The position numbers and the translations under genes were made by a program. Positions 7,299 through 13,013 of a stretch of 13,013 bases of DNA are shown here, one piece after another. The notes under the pieces were generated by a model, which was given only the letters and a program-made list of their open reading frames with translations, had not been told where the DNA came from and did no database searches. Numbering within the stretch: the stretch's first letter is position 1; each line of letters opens with the position of its first letter. The stretch is from Candidatus Izemoplasma sp. GTDB taxonomy: Bacteria; Bacillota_I; Bacilli_A; Izemoplasmatales; Izemoplasmataceae. The stretch spans positions 1 through 13,013 of the forward strand of contig JAOZSP010000018.1 of assembly GCA_029939615.1 (NCBI GenBank), written 5' to 3'.

Positions 7299-8546
7299 TT
7301 ACAAAATCAGACTTTTCGCTCTCTCTTTAACGTACTTAATCCTAGTTACAAGTGGTGGGTGACTATATTTTAACATTACAAACAAGGGATGAGGGTTAAG
7401 ATGGCCAAAGTTTTCTCGAGCGACTTTTTTAAAGGCATTAATATATTCTTCTCCAAAACCATTATCTACAACATACATATCTGCTTCTTTTTCATGTTTT
7501 CTTGATATAGTAGCTGATATGAATGTTAACACTTTTCTTATTGGTGCCAACATCATTATAAATACTACTAATCCAAAAGCAATATTATTTGTAGTTAAAT
7601 TAAAGGCATTTACAAAAATTGATGTATTTAGAACTAGAGTAAACAATGCTAAGTATATCCCAGTTGTTATAATCTCCTTTATTAAATCCTTCATCATATG
7701 ATTGCAAACACTATGACCTATTTCATGAGCTACAACTGCGACAATTTCATCAGTAGTTAATTTCTCAAATAATGTATCAGCAAGCATTACTTTCTTACTT
7801 TTTCCAAATCCTGAGAAATATGCATTTAATTTACTTGTTCTACTTGATACATTTATAATAACAATACTTTTAAGTTCATATCCTACTTTGGATGACAACT
7901 TGGATAATTTTTCCTTTAACTCACCCTCTTCTAAAGGTGTTTTTTTAAAAAACAACGGCATTATTAAAACTACAAACAACATATTGAATAATACAATAAT
8001 TACTATTAAAGAAATATACGCAACTACGAAGAAAGTATTATTCGCATTTGTAAACAAAACTGAAAATCCATATAGTATTGGAAGTGCAATTAAAATAGTA
8101 AATACTATTTCGATTATTTGATCTTTGACAAATAGTCTTTTAGTTGATTTGTTAAATCCATATTTTTCTTCAATTATAAAAGTATCGTAATAGTCAGAAA
8201 TAATAGTGACAATCGAGAATAAACTAAAATACATTGCTAAAAAAATGATGACTTGTATATGGGGACTACTCGATAGTTCAATAGATACTTTTTCAAATAG
8301 ATTAAACCCATTAAAAACAATTATAAATATATTAATAACAACAAAAACAAATTTTGTTATAATAGTAATCCGATATTTCTCTAAACTATAATCCATCCAT
8401 GTTTCATAACTCTTTTTATCGTAAACATCTTCTACCTCTGATTCAATCGGTTGTTTTCGATTATTAAAATTCATAAAAGAAATAACTAAATCATATAGGA
8501 AAGATAATGCAACAATCCCAATAATAATATATACTAAATTATTCAT
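7299..8546 (-). CDS. Ste24-like M48 family membrane zinc metalloprotease
   Basis: The 415-residue integral membrane protein carries the zinc motif HEIGH at 274-278 and the third ligand Glu354 in SRKHEKEAD. It also has features specific to the Ste24/CAAX-protease branch rather than short HtpX: IEEKYGFNKST near 125-135 after an N-terminal membrane domain, SRTSKLNAYFSGFG at 235-248, and the closing SHPPLVTRI at 395-403. About seven hydrophobic segments are seen (roughly 1-25, 60-85, 98-118, 145-165, 172-198, 292-312, 318-340). The active site would cleave membrane or misfolded substrates near the inner face; eukaryotic homologues process prenylated proteins, but bacterial substrates are mostly unknown. 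Its start overlaps the end of the upstream gene by 8 bases, and it lacks a strong ribosome binding site (only GAGA), so translation is probably coupled. Confidence 0.93.
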   Translation of the reverse strand: MNNLVYIIIGIVALSFLYDLVISFMNFNNRKQPIESEVEDVYDKKSYETWMDYSLEKYRITIITKFVFVVINIFIIVFNGFNLFEKVSIELSSSPHIQVIIFLAMYFSLFSIVTIISDYYDTFIIEEKYGFNKSTKRLFVKDQIIEIVFTILIALPILYGFSVLFTNANNTFFVVAYISLIVIIVLFNMLFVVLIMPLFFKKTPLEEGELKEKLSKLSSKVGYELKSIVIINVSSRTSKLNAYFSGFGKSKKVMLADTLFEKLTTDEIVAVVAHEIGHSVCNHMMKDLIKEIITTGIYLALFTLVLNTSIFVNAFNLTTNNIAFGLVVFIMMLAPIRKVLTFISATISRKHEKEADMYVVDNGFGEEYINAFKKVARENFGHLNPHPLFVMLKYSHPPLVTRIKYVKERAKSLIL

Positions 8547-9330
8547 TATTTGAATCGTTCTCTTTTTTATGTCTACCTGTCTCTAAATATACAGTAATTA
8601 CTGCTGCTAGTAAGAATACTAACCAAGTAGGATTCCATAAACTATAAACAAATCCCAAAAATAGAAAGGCTGATATTGCAAAAAGCCATGAGAACGCTAC
8701 AATACTTTTTTCGACTATAATTACTGTTAGTGCTAATCCAACAAGAAATATTAACCAACCTGGATGCCATAACTCATATCCAAATCCCAATGTAAAATAA
8801 CCGGTAATTATCAACAACCAAATACCGGCAATAAGTTTATCCTTACCTGCTGATAATGATCCGGCAATTCCAAAGATAACTAAACCAGTTAGCCAGTCAC
8901 CATATAGTGATCCAATTAGAATATATGTACCTAGAGCTAATAACCAAACTACACCAAACTTACTTTCAATAGTTCCCAGCACCATCACCCCAACAAGAAA
9001 TACTAACCATCCAGGACTCCACAAATCAAAAGCAAGTCCCAATATTAAATAAATTATAGTAGATGCAATTGCTGTTATTAAAGCAGCTATATAATTTATA
9101 CTATATTCACTAACTCTCTTTAAGTTGAATGTTTTAATTAATTCATCTTTTGATCCTAGACTTTCAATAGCTTTACTATATGCTTCATTCCTCTTGAAAC
9201 CTTCATCAAGTAAATCATTTACTCTTTCTAAAAGATTCGAAACTACTTCTTCCTTAATATCTATTGTATGAGAATTATGTTCATACGAACTAAACATATT
9301 ATCAACATGTTCTCTTATTTTCTTTTCCAT
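8539..9330 (-). CDS. HAAS/permease-prefix membrane protein with four-fold transmembrane repeat
   Basis: The 263-residue protein has a soluble helical N-terminus of about 75 residues. Its VNDLLDEGFKRNEAYSKAIESLGS is typical of the HAAS (permease prefix domain 1 / DUF1700-like) module, which often accompanies PadR regulators. The remainder is membrane-embedded and repetitive, with a unit about 42-44 residues long: LGLAFDLWSPGWLVFLVG (97-), a degenerate SLYGDWLTGLVIFGIAG (141-), LGFGYELWHPGWLIFLVG (181-), LGFVYSLWNPTWLVFLLA (225-). The C-terminus is short and charged. No enzymatic motif is visible. It lies 10 bp after the PadR gene, with an AGGAGG site, and overlaps the protease gene. Its inferred role is membrane sensing or partnering the protease; no experimental function is known to me for this architecture. 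Confidence 0.85.
   Translation of the reverse strand: MEKKIREHVDNMFSSYEHNSHTIDIKEEVVSNLLERVNDLLDEGFKRNEAYSKAIESLGSKDELIKTFNLKRVSEYSINYIAALITAIASTIIYLILGLAFDLWSPGWLVFLVGVMVLGTIESKFGVVWLLALGTYILIGSLYGDWLTGLVIFGIAGSLSAGKDKLIAGIWLLIITGYFTLGFGYELWHPGWLIFLVGLALTVIIVEKSIVAFSWLFAISAFLFLGFVYSLWNPTWLVFLLAAVITVYLETGRHKKENDSNNE
8602..9042 (-). repeat. Four-fold LGxxYxLWxPGWLVFLvG membrane repeat region
   Basis: Residues 97-243 of the HAAS protein hold four copies with start spacing of about 40-44 residues. Three keep LW-x-P-x-W-L-[VI]-F-L and one (copy two) has lost the Pro and first Trp. Each unit spans roughly two membrane helices with the LWxPGW loop between them. Confidence 0.75.
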
Positions 9331-9340
9331 AAAATACCTC

Positions 9341-9664
9341 CTATAGTAACCTATCTAATATTTTTTTAGCGTAGGTCCAATCGTTTCGATTCTTATTATA
9401 AAGTTCCACTCCTACTTTTGTAACTGAGTAGTACTTTCTACGTCCACCTCTAGTTTCATCTCCCCAGTATGATTCAACACACTTTTCAGACACCAATCTT
9501 CTCAGTGAAGCATATAAGGTTACCTCTTTTAATTCATACTCTTTATTACTTCTTTGGAATATCTCTTTAACGAGTTCATATCCATACATATCTCTTTCTT
9601 GAAGTAATTTTAAAACCATAGTATCTGTATGCCCTCTTATTAAATCAGATGTTAGTTTAGCCAT
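9341..9664 (-). CDS. PadR-family transcriptional repressor
   Basis: The 107-residue winged-helix protein contains the PadR N-terminal pattern: MVLKLLQERDMYGYELVKEI at about 16-35, the recognition region EVTLYASLRRLVSEKCVESYW, and a wing with GGRRKYYSVTKVG. The start at 9664 is chosen because AGGAGG lies at ideal distance before it; a longer frame back to 9712 would place an extra 16 residues across the promoter. It is the first gene of a three-gene operon with the HAAS membrane protein and the M48 protease. PadR proteins usually repress their own operon and respond to a ligand or stress; a palindrome in the promoter fits autoregulation. The signal is unknown. Confidence 0.92.
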   Translation of the reverse strand: MAKLTSDLIRGHTDTMVLKLLQERDMYGYELVKEIFQRSNKEYELKEVTLYASLRRLVSEKCVESYWGDETRGGRRKYYSVTKVGVELYNKNRNDWTYAKKILDRLL

Positions 9665-9683
9665 TAAAACACCTCCTATTGCC

Positions 9684-9724
9684 ATTAAAGCATAAAGTAC
9701 TCTATTTGTCAAGGTATTATACCT
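9684..9724 (-). promoter_or_regulatory. Promoter and candidate PadR operator of the PadR-HAAS-M48 operon
   Basis: On the minus strand TTGACA (9707-9712) is followed after 17 bases by TTTAAT (9684-9689). Directly upstream lies the palindrome AGGTATTATACCT (9712-9724; 6-bp arms, 1-base centre), whose minus strand also contains a perfect TATAAT (9716-9721) that could serve a second, upstream start. An outer AGTACT appears on both sides (about 9688-9693 and 9730-9735). The layout is suited to PadR repression. Confidence 0.65.
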
Positions 9725-9738
9725 GATATAGTACTTTT

Positions 9739-9751
9739 GATAATTATTATC
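9739..9751. repeat. Palindrome GATAATTATTATC in the divergent intergenic region
   Basis: Six-base arms flank a single central base, the same geometry as the palindrome 15 bases away at 9712-9724. It lies between the minus-strand PadR operon and the plus-strand genes and could be a second regulator-binding site; the AT-only core makes chance plausible. Confidence 0.4.
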
Positions 9752-9766
9752 CGATAAAGTTCAAAC

Positions 9767-9813
9767 GGCATCACGTATATACCAATCTTGGGAATAATAT
9801 AAATTATGATGCC
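9767..9813. repeat. Spaced inverted repeat GGCATCA...TGATGCC
   Basis: Seven-base perfect arms at 9767-9773 and 9807-9813 are separated by 33 bases in the gap between the divergent promoters. Apart from this, the palindromes and the promoters, the 238-base stretch 9665-9902 shows no gene. Confidence 0.4.
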
Positions 9814-9844
9814 TAGAATAATCTAAAATAACCAATAAATTTTC

Positions 9845-9873
9845 TGTACTTATAACCGATACAATGGTATATT
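9845..9873 (+). promoter_or_regulatory. Putative promoter of the glycine-zipper/RidA pair
   Basis: TGG-TATATT forms an extended -10 (TATATT at 9868-9873), with a weak -35 TGTACT (9845-9850) 17 bases upstream. The predicted start leaves a leader of about 20 bases to the ATG at 9903. Confidence 0.5.
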
Positions 9874-9902
9874 AGAAACATAAATATCAAGAGGTGAGAC
9901 CT

Positions 9903-10349
9903 ATGGAATTTTTCAAAGAGCAAGTACATTCATATATTTCTGGATTAGATGAGAAGCAAGTAAAAAAAATGGAACTTAATTCCTTATTGAATTTAATTGA
10001 CATGTTTAATGATATTAGTGACGTTGAAGTCGAAGGATCTTTTAGTAAACTCAGTAAATTAATTATCAATATCATTAATGAAGAAACCCCAAGTTATAAA
10101 GAATATAAGCGAGACTTTAATGTATTGAAAAAATTAGTGCGCAAAACCTATGGTTTCATAAAAAAAGGAACTCTAAAAGAAGAATCTATTGGAGCCGGAG
10201 TTGCTATTGGTGTAGCTCTTGGAGTCGCAATCCCATCTGGAGGTAATGTAGCGTTTATGAGTATAGGAATTCCGATTGGAATTGCGATTGGTGCAGGAAT
10301 TGGACGTAAACGAGAAAAAGAAGCTGAAGAAAAAGGACTGTTATACTAA
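9903..10349 (+). CDS. Unrecognised protein with C-terminal glycine-zipper membrane hairpin
   Basis: I do not recognise the family of this 148-residue protein. The start at ATG 9903 is chosen because AGAGGTGA lies just before it; the GTG at 9894 sits inside that ribosome binding site. Residues 1-92 are charged, helical and without a signal peptide. Residues 95-134 are two hydrophobic, glycine-rich stretches, SIGAGVAIGVALGVAI and SIGIPIGIAIGAGIG, with GxxxG-like spacing and a short PSGGN turn between them. The tail is basic then acidic (RKREKEAEEKG). Such glycine zippers allow tight helix packing in membranes and are found in membrane-inserting or oligomerising proteins. RidA-family coding sequence follows 34 bases later, so the two are probably one transcript. 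Function unknown; a small membrane-associated or pore-forming protein is one possibility. Confidence 0.8.
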   Translation: MEFFKEQVHSYISGLDEKQVKKMELNSLLNLIDMFNDISDVEVEGSFSKLSKLIINIINEETPSYKEYKRDFNVLKKLVRKTYGFIKKGTLKEESIGAGVAIGVALGVAIPSGGNVAFMSIGIPIGIAIGAGIGRKREKEAEEKGLLY

Positions 10350-10383
10350 ATATAAATCAATTAATGGATAGTAGGGTATGAAT

Positions 10384-10737
10384 ATGGAAATCAAAAGATT
10401 TGAAGGTACAGGTAGAATGAGTAGGGTTGTTGAATATAACGGGACTATCTATCTATGTGGACAAACTGCTAAACTTGACGGTGACACTATTAAATCTCAA
10501 ACAGCAGGAGTATTAAAAAAGATTGAGGACTTATTAAATAAGTATGAATCATCAAAGAAACATATTTTATCAATAACTATATATCTAAAAGATATGATCT
10601 TATTCCAAGGAATGAATAGTGTATGGGATAGTTGGGTAATCAACGGATTCGAGCCAGCACGAGCTACTGTCGAAGCTTCTATGGCTAGCAAAGAGATTTT
10701 AGTAGAAATGTCAGTTATTGCGGCAAAAAGATATTAA
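10384..10737 (+). CDS. RidA-family (YjgF/YER057c/UK114) protein
   Basis: This 117-residue protein has the RidA fold markers: YNGTIYLCGQTA at 19-30, a long helix with TAGVLKKIEDLLNKY, ITIYLKDM at 64-71, and the ligand-pocket stretch PARATVEASMASKEILVEMSVIAA at 91-114 with Arg93 and Glu108 in the places of the substrate-carboxylate-binding Arg and catalytic-site Glu of the family. RidA hydrolyses reactive enamine/imine intermediates from PLP enzymes; because Arg is kept, deaminase activity is possible. The N-terminus EGTGRMSRVVEY resembles Rid subfamilies outside archetypal RidA. The ATG at 10384 is preferred over that at 10378, which is only one base from the AGGG ribosome binding site. The gene ends in its own terminator. 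Confidence 0.9.
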   Translation: MEIKRFEGTGRMSRVVEYNGTIYLCGQTAKLDGDTIKSQTAGVLKKIEDLLNKYESSKKHILSITIYLKDMILFQGMNSVWDSWVINGFEPARATVEASMASKEILVEMSVIAAKRY

Positions 10738-10755
10738 ATACCATGAATTTTACTT

Positions 10756-10781
10756 AAAGATGTTGGGAAGCATCTTTTTTT
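10756..10781 (+). terminator. Intrinsic terminator after the RidA-family gene
   Basis: AAAGATG and CATCTTT form a 7-bp stem with an 8-base loop, followed by a run of T, 19 bases after the stop codon. Confidence 0.8.
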
Positions 10782-10783
10782 AT

Positions 10784-10846
10784 TTGACAACACCTTAAAA
10801 ATGAGATACTATATAGACACACGATATAAAGAGGTACGATATATCG
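10784..10846 (+). promoter_or_regulatory. Promoter and candidate operators of the PadR-DUF2812 pair
   Basis: TTGACA (10784-10789) precedes TACTAT (10807-10812) by 17 bases. The palindrome CTATATAG (10809-10816) overlaps the -10, and a 10-bp perfect palindrome CGATATATCG (10837-10846) lies in the leader about 24 bases before the ATG. Both positions suit repression by the PadR encoded immediately downstream. Confidence 0.6.
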
Positions 10847-10869
10847 CAAATTAAGAACGGAGTGATTCA

Positions 10870-11193
10870 ATGAAAAAAGATATCACCAAATATTCACCAC
10901 TTACAGAAGCTACTTATTACATACTATTGTCCTTACAAACCCCTTTACATGGATATGGAATTATTAAAAAAGTTGAGGACATGACAAATGGAAGACTAGT
11001 TTTAGCCGCAGGCACATTATATGGCGCTATAAGTAAATTAATCAGTTACAATTTAATTGAACTAGTATCTGAAGATATAAACAACAAAAAGAAAAAAGAG
11101 TACTTATTGACAGAATCAGGATTTGATTTGTTGAAAATCGAATTAAGACGACTTAAAGAGATGGTTAAGAATTCAATAGATGAGGTGAAATAA
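10870..11193 (+). CDS. PadR-family transcriptional regulator (partner of DUF2812)
   Basis: The 107-residue protein matches the PadR winged helix: LTEATYYILLSLQTPLHGYGIIKKVEDMTNG at 11-41, the recognition helix region LAAGTLYGAISKLISYNLIEL, and a wing with KKKKEYLLTESG. The first of these stretches with Thr-Glu-Ala-Tyr-Tyr-Ile-Leu is typical of PadR proteins encoded with DUF2812 partners. GGAGTGA precedes its ATG. Its TAA is followed with no gap by the ATG of the DUF2812 gene. It probably represses its own two-gene operon through the palindromes in its promoter; the signal is unknown. It is distinct in sequence from the other PadR gene in this window, which faces the other way. Confidence 0.92.
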   Translation: MKKDITKYSPLTEATYYILLSLQTPLHGYGIIKKVEDMTNGRLVLAAGTLYGAISKLISYNLIELVSEDINNKKKKEYLLTESGFDLLKIELRRLKEMVKNSIDEVK

Positions 11194-11730
11194 ATGGAAA
11201 TAATGAAAAGAAAACGTTTCTTTGTTTGGACAATGGATAAAGAAAAACAATATTTAGAAGAAATGGCAAGATCAGGATTTATCTTGACTAGAGTTAAATT
11301 ATTTAAATATTACTTTGAAAAATCAGAGTCAATTGATTATGTATATGAATTTGATTTTCAGTTCCTTGTAGGAAAAAAAGAAGATGACTATTTAAGTTTT
11401 TTCCAAGACTGGGAATTAGTACTAAGATATGGTGGATGGTACTATTTTAGAAAGATAAGGACCAATACAGAACAAGATACAATCTATAGTGACAACGAAT
11501 CAAAGAGTCAAATGTTTAAAAGGTTAATCGCATTCATATGTATCACTGGAGCTCCTATGTATTATCAATTACTTATAGTATTCCCATCGATTGAAAACAC
11601 CCAGACATCTATCCCGAATTTTTATAGTTTCTTTAAATATGTTTTATATATCATGGTTCCAATTCATATGTTCGCTGTATTTAAAATATCTCAGATGTAT
11701 CTTAGATTTTCAAAGAAAATCAAGGAGTAA
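11194..11730 (+). CDS. DUF2812 membrane protein
   Basis: The 178-residue protein opens with the DUF2812 pattern: a basic start, FFVWTMDKEKQYLEEMARSGFIL at 9-31, then YYFEKSESIDYVYEFDFQF and the closing DWELVLRYGGWYYFRK at 72-87. This soluble domain is followed by two membrane segments, about 110-130 and 144-167, with a basic cytoplasmic end. The family is found beside PadR regulators in Firmicutes, and its molecular role is not known; sensing at the membrane for the paired PadR is a common proposal. It starts directly at the end of the PadR stop codon, with GAGGTGA inside the PadR gene as its ribosome binding site. Confidence 0.9.
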   Translation: MEIMKRKRFFVWTMDKEKQYLEEMARSGFILTRVKLFKYYFEKSESIDYVYEFDFQFLVGKKEDDYLSFFQDWELVLRYGGWYYFRKIRTNTEQDTIYSDNESKSQMFKRLIAFICITGAPMYYQLLIVFPSIENTQTSIPNFYSFFKYVLYIMVPIHMFAVFKISQMYLRFSKKIKE

Positions 11731-11780
11731 AACGCACTAATATCAAAAAATGTCCAACTTGTAATATATAATCAATATTA

Positions 11781-11810
11781 AAAAGAGACTGTTTTTAAAC
11801 AATCTCTTTT
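11781..11810. terminator. Bidirectional intrinsic terminator
   Basis: AAAAGAGA (11781-11788) pairs with TCTCTTTT (11803-11810), with further inner TGTTT/AAACA pairing past one mismatch. T-rich sequence follows on both strands, so it can end both the plus-strand DUF2812 operon and the converging HD-GYP gene. Confidence 0.75.
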
Positions 11811-11848
11811 ATTTGAACTTTATTTTATTGATAAAACTCATCACAAAA

Positions 11849-13013
11849 TTAGATTACTTCTAAAAACACATCAAGTATAACTGGATCAAAAGAATTCCCT
11901 CTTCCGTCTTCCATTATTTTAAATACTTCTTCATTTGAAAAAGCATTCCGATATGGGCGACTTGATGAAATCGCATCATATACATCAGCTACATGAATTT
12001 TTCTCGCAAACAAAGGTATTTCTTCTCCTTTAAGTTGATTTGGATAACCTGTTCCATCATATCTTTCATGGTGATGTAGAACACCTAATCTAACCTCATC
12101 GAAATCCTTAATATTCCCAAGTAATTCTGCTCCATGGATTGGATGCTTATTAATTTCAGCTCGTTCCTTTGAAGAAAGTTTGCCTTTCTTATTTAATATT
12201 GATAACTGAACAAACACTTTTCCAACATCATGAAGTTCAGCACTTAATTCAAGATTATCAAGTGCATTTATTCTCATTTTTTTACCTATTTTTCTTGATA
12301 GTTCACTTACATTAATACTATGTTTTTGCGTATAAGGGTCATTAATTTCAGACGCAGTTGATAACAGCTTTACAACTTCAAGATTTTCCTCTACTAAATC
12401 CTTCATATTTTCGGATATTTTTTTTCTTAAAAAATTAAATGAAGTGATAATCTGATTTAGTTCTGAAGCTCTTAGAAATTTCATTTCTTCATAATTTGAA
12501 TCCGTTACTTCTAATTCAAGAATTTGCTTCGTTAATAGATCTAACTCTTTTTTGAATCTACGTACTAAAATAATCAAGATCAAAACAACGGCTACTACAT
12601 TTAGTGCAAGAGTGATAATGCTATCTCTCAATATCCTATCTCTTACATAAGTACTGAATATCAGCTCATATTGTGTTACAAAAACAATATTATCGTCTAT
12701 AGATTCAAAAACAATAATACTAAAATCCTCATTTAAAAATGCTATCTCATTAATAGTTTTGAATAGAAAAACCTCGTTTTCATCATCTACTCCCACTATT
12801 GATTCTATAAAAGTTATCATTTCATTATCAATTCTGCGACCTAAAAGAAGAACTCCAGACTTATCTGTTTCATCATTATTTGCAACAGGATACCAACTTA
12901 CGATATACGCACCACTATCATACCAAATAATAGAATTATACTGAATATCATCTTCAATTACTCTATTAAATATTTCAGTATCAGTAATAAAACTGTCATA
13001 TATTCCTATACTT
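11849..13013 (-). CDS. Membrane HD-GYP cyclic-di-GMP phosphodiesterase with CHASE4-like sensor, N-terminus cut by window edge
   Basis: The minus-strand frame is open from the right edge to TAA at 11849, giving 387 visible residues; the internal ATG at 12820 is not the start, since coding similarity continues beyond it. The outer part ends with VLLLGRRIDNEMITFI, a pattern typical of CHASE4 extracellular sensor domains. A membrane segment follows at visible residues about 132-151, then a charged, HAMP/coiled-coil-like linker, then the HD-GYP domain from about 220. Its signature residues are intact: HDVGK at 261-265, HPIHGAELL at 290-298, HHHERYDGTGYP at 313-324, and KIHVADVYDAISSSRPYR. HD-GYP proteins hydrolyse cyclic di-GMP to GMP or pGpG. 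The likely role is lowering c-di-GMP inside the cell in response to an outside cue. No link to its neighbours is evident, and it lies behind a bidirectional terminator. Confidence 0.92.
   Translation of the reverse strand, partial: SIGIYDSFITDTEIFNRVIEDDIQYNSIIWYDSGAYIVSWYPVANNDETDKSGVLLLGRRIDNEMITFIESIVGVDDENEVFLFKTINEIAFLNEDFSIIVFESIDDNIVFVTQYELIFSTYVRDRILRDSIITLALNVVAVVLILIILVRRFKKELDLLTKQILELEVTDSNYEEMKFLRASELNQIITSFNFLRKKISENMKDLVEENLEVVKLLSTASEINDPYTQKHSINVSELSRKIGKKMRINALDNLELSAELHDVGKVFVQLSILNKKGKLSSKERAEINKHPIHGAELLGNIKDFDEVRLGVLHHHERYDGTGYPNQLKGEEIPLFARKIHVADVYDAISSSRPYRNAFSNEEVFKIMEDGRGNSFDPVILDVFLEVI

Noticed and set aside
9665..9712. Longer PadR reading frame starting at 9712
   Set aside because: It would put coding sequence over the -10, and the ATG at 9664 has a perfectly spaced AGGAGG.
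9894..9902. GTG start for the glycine-zipper protein
   Set aside because: The GTG lies inside the ribosome binding site AGAGGTGA that serves the ATG at 9903.
12820..12820. ATG at 12820 as the start of the HD-GYP gene
   Set aside because: The frame stays open for 64 more codons to the window edge, and those residues continue the CHASE4-like domain without a break.
12759..12944. Short plus-strand frame near the right edge
   Set aside because: It is antisense to the sensor part of the HD-GYP gene and has no supporting signal or homology.
1..13013. Mycoplasma/Spiroplasma genetic code (TGA as Trp)
   Set aside because: Proteins of up to 1253 residues read complete in the standard code with no internal TGA, and Trp is TGG.

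Overview
The window is AT-rich and densely coding. All complete genes read through in the standard code: Trp is TGG, and the eight complete genes with a separate stop plus the two edge-truncated ones show only TAA (one TAG) at the stops I could see, never TGA. With strong AGGAGG/GAGGTGA ribosome binding sites and lipobox lipoproteins, this suggests a low-GC Gram-positive-type bacterium. A deep Mollicutes lineage that keeps the standard code (Acholeplasmatales/Izemoplasmatales-like) or a relative such as Erysipelotrichia fits best; this assignment is inference from composition and gene style only.

Left region, minus strand, 1-7178: a polysaccharide-use locus. It reads (in transcription order) a LacI-family regulator with its own promoter and a terminator that overlaps its stop codon; then a canonical TTGACA-17-TAAAAT promoter; then a 1253-residue lipoprotein made only of Ig-like and carbohydrate-binding modules (Ig-CBM-Ig-CBM duplicated in tandem, plus two more CBMs); a GH43 lipoprotein of the arabinanase type; and a sugar ABC-transporter solute-binding lipoprotein cut by the window edge. 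The likely logic is capture at the cell surface, cleavage at the surface, then import, under LacI control. Identical TGGTAAAA octamers sit in both the regulator promoter and the operon leader and are candidate operator half-sites.

Middle region, minus strand, 7299-9664: a three-gene operon of a PadR repressor, a HAAS-type membrane protein with a four-fold transmembrane repeat, and a Ste24-like M48 membrane metalloprotease. The genes are tightly packed (10 bp gap, then an 8 bp overlap). Its promoter carries a 13-bp palindrome that is a good PadR operator candidate.

Right region, plus strand, 9903-11730: an unrecognised protein with a glycine-zipper membrane hairpin, followed closely by a RidA-family protein and a terminator; then a second PadR gene abutting a DUF2812 membrane protein, with palindromes in its promoter. 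A bidirectional terminator separates this from a minus-strand gene for a membrane HD-GYP c-di-GMP phosphodiesterase with a CHASE4-like outer domain, cut at the right window edge. No tRNA, rRNA, CRISPR array, transposase or phage gene was seen.
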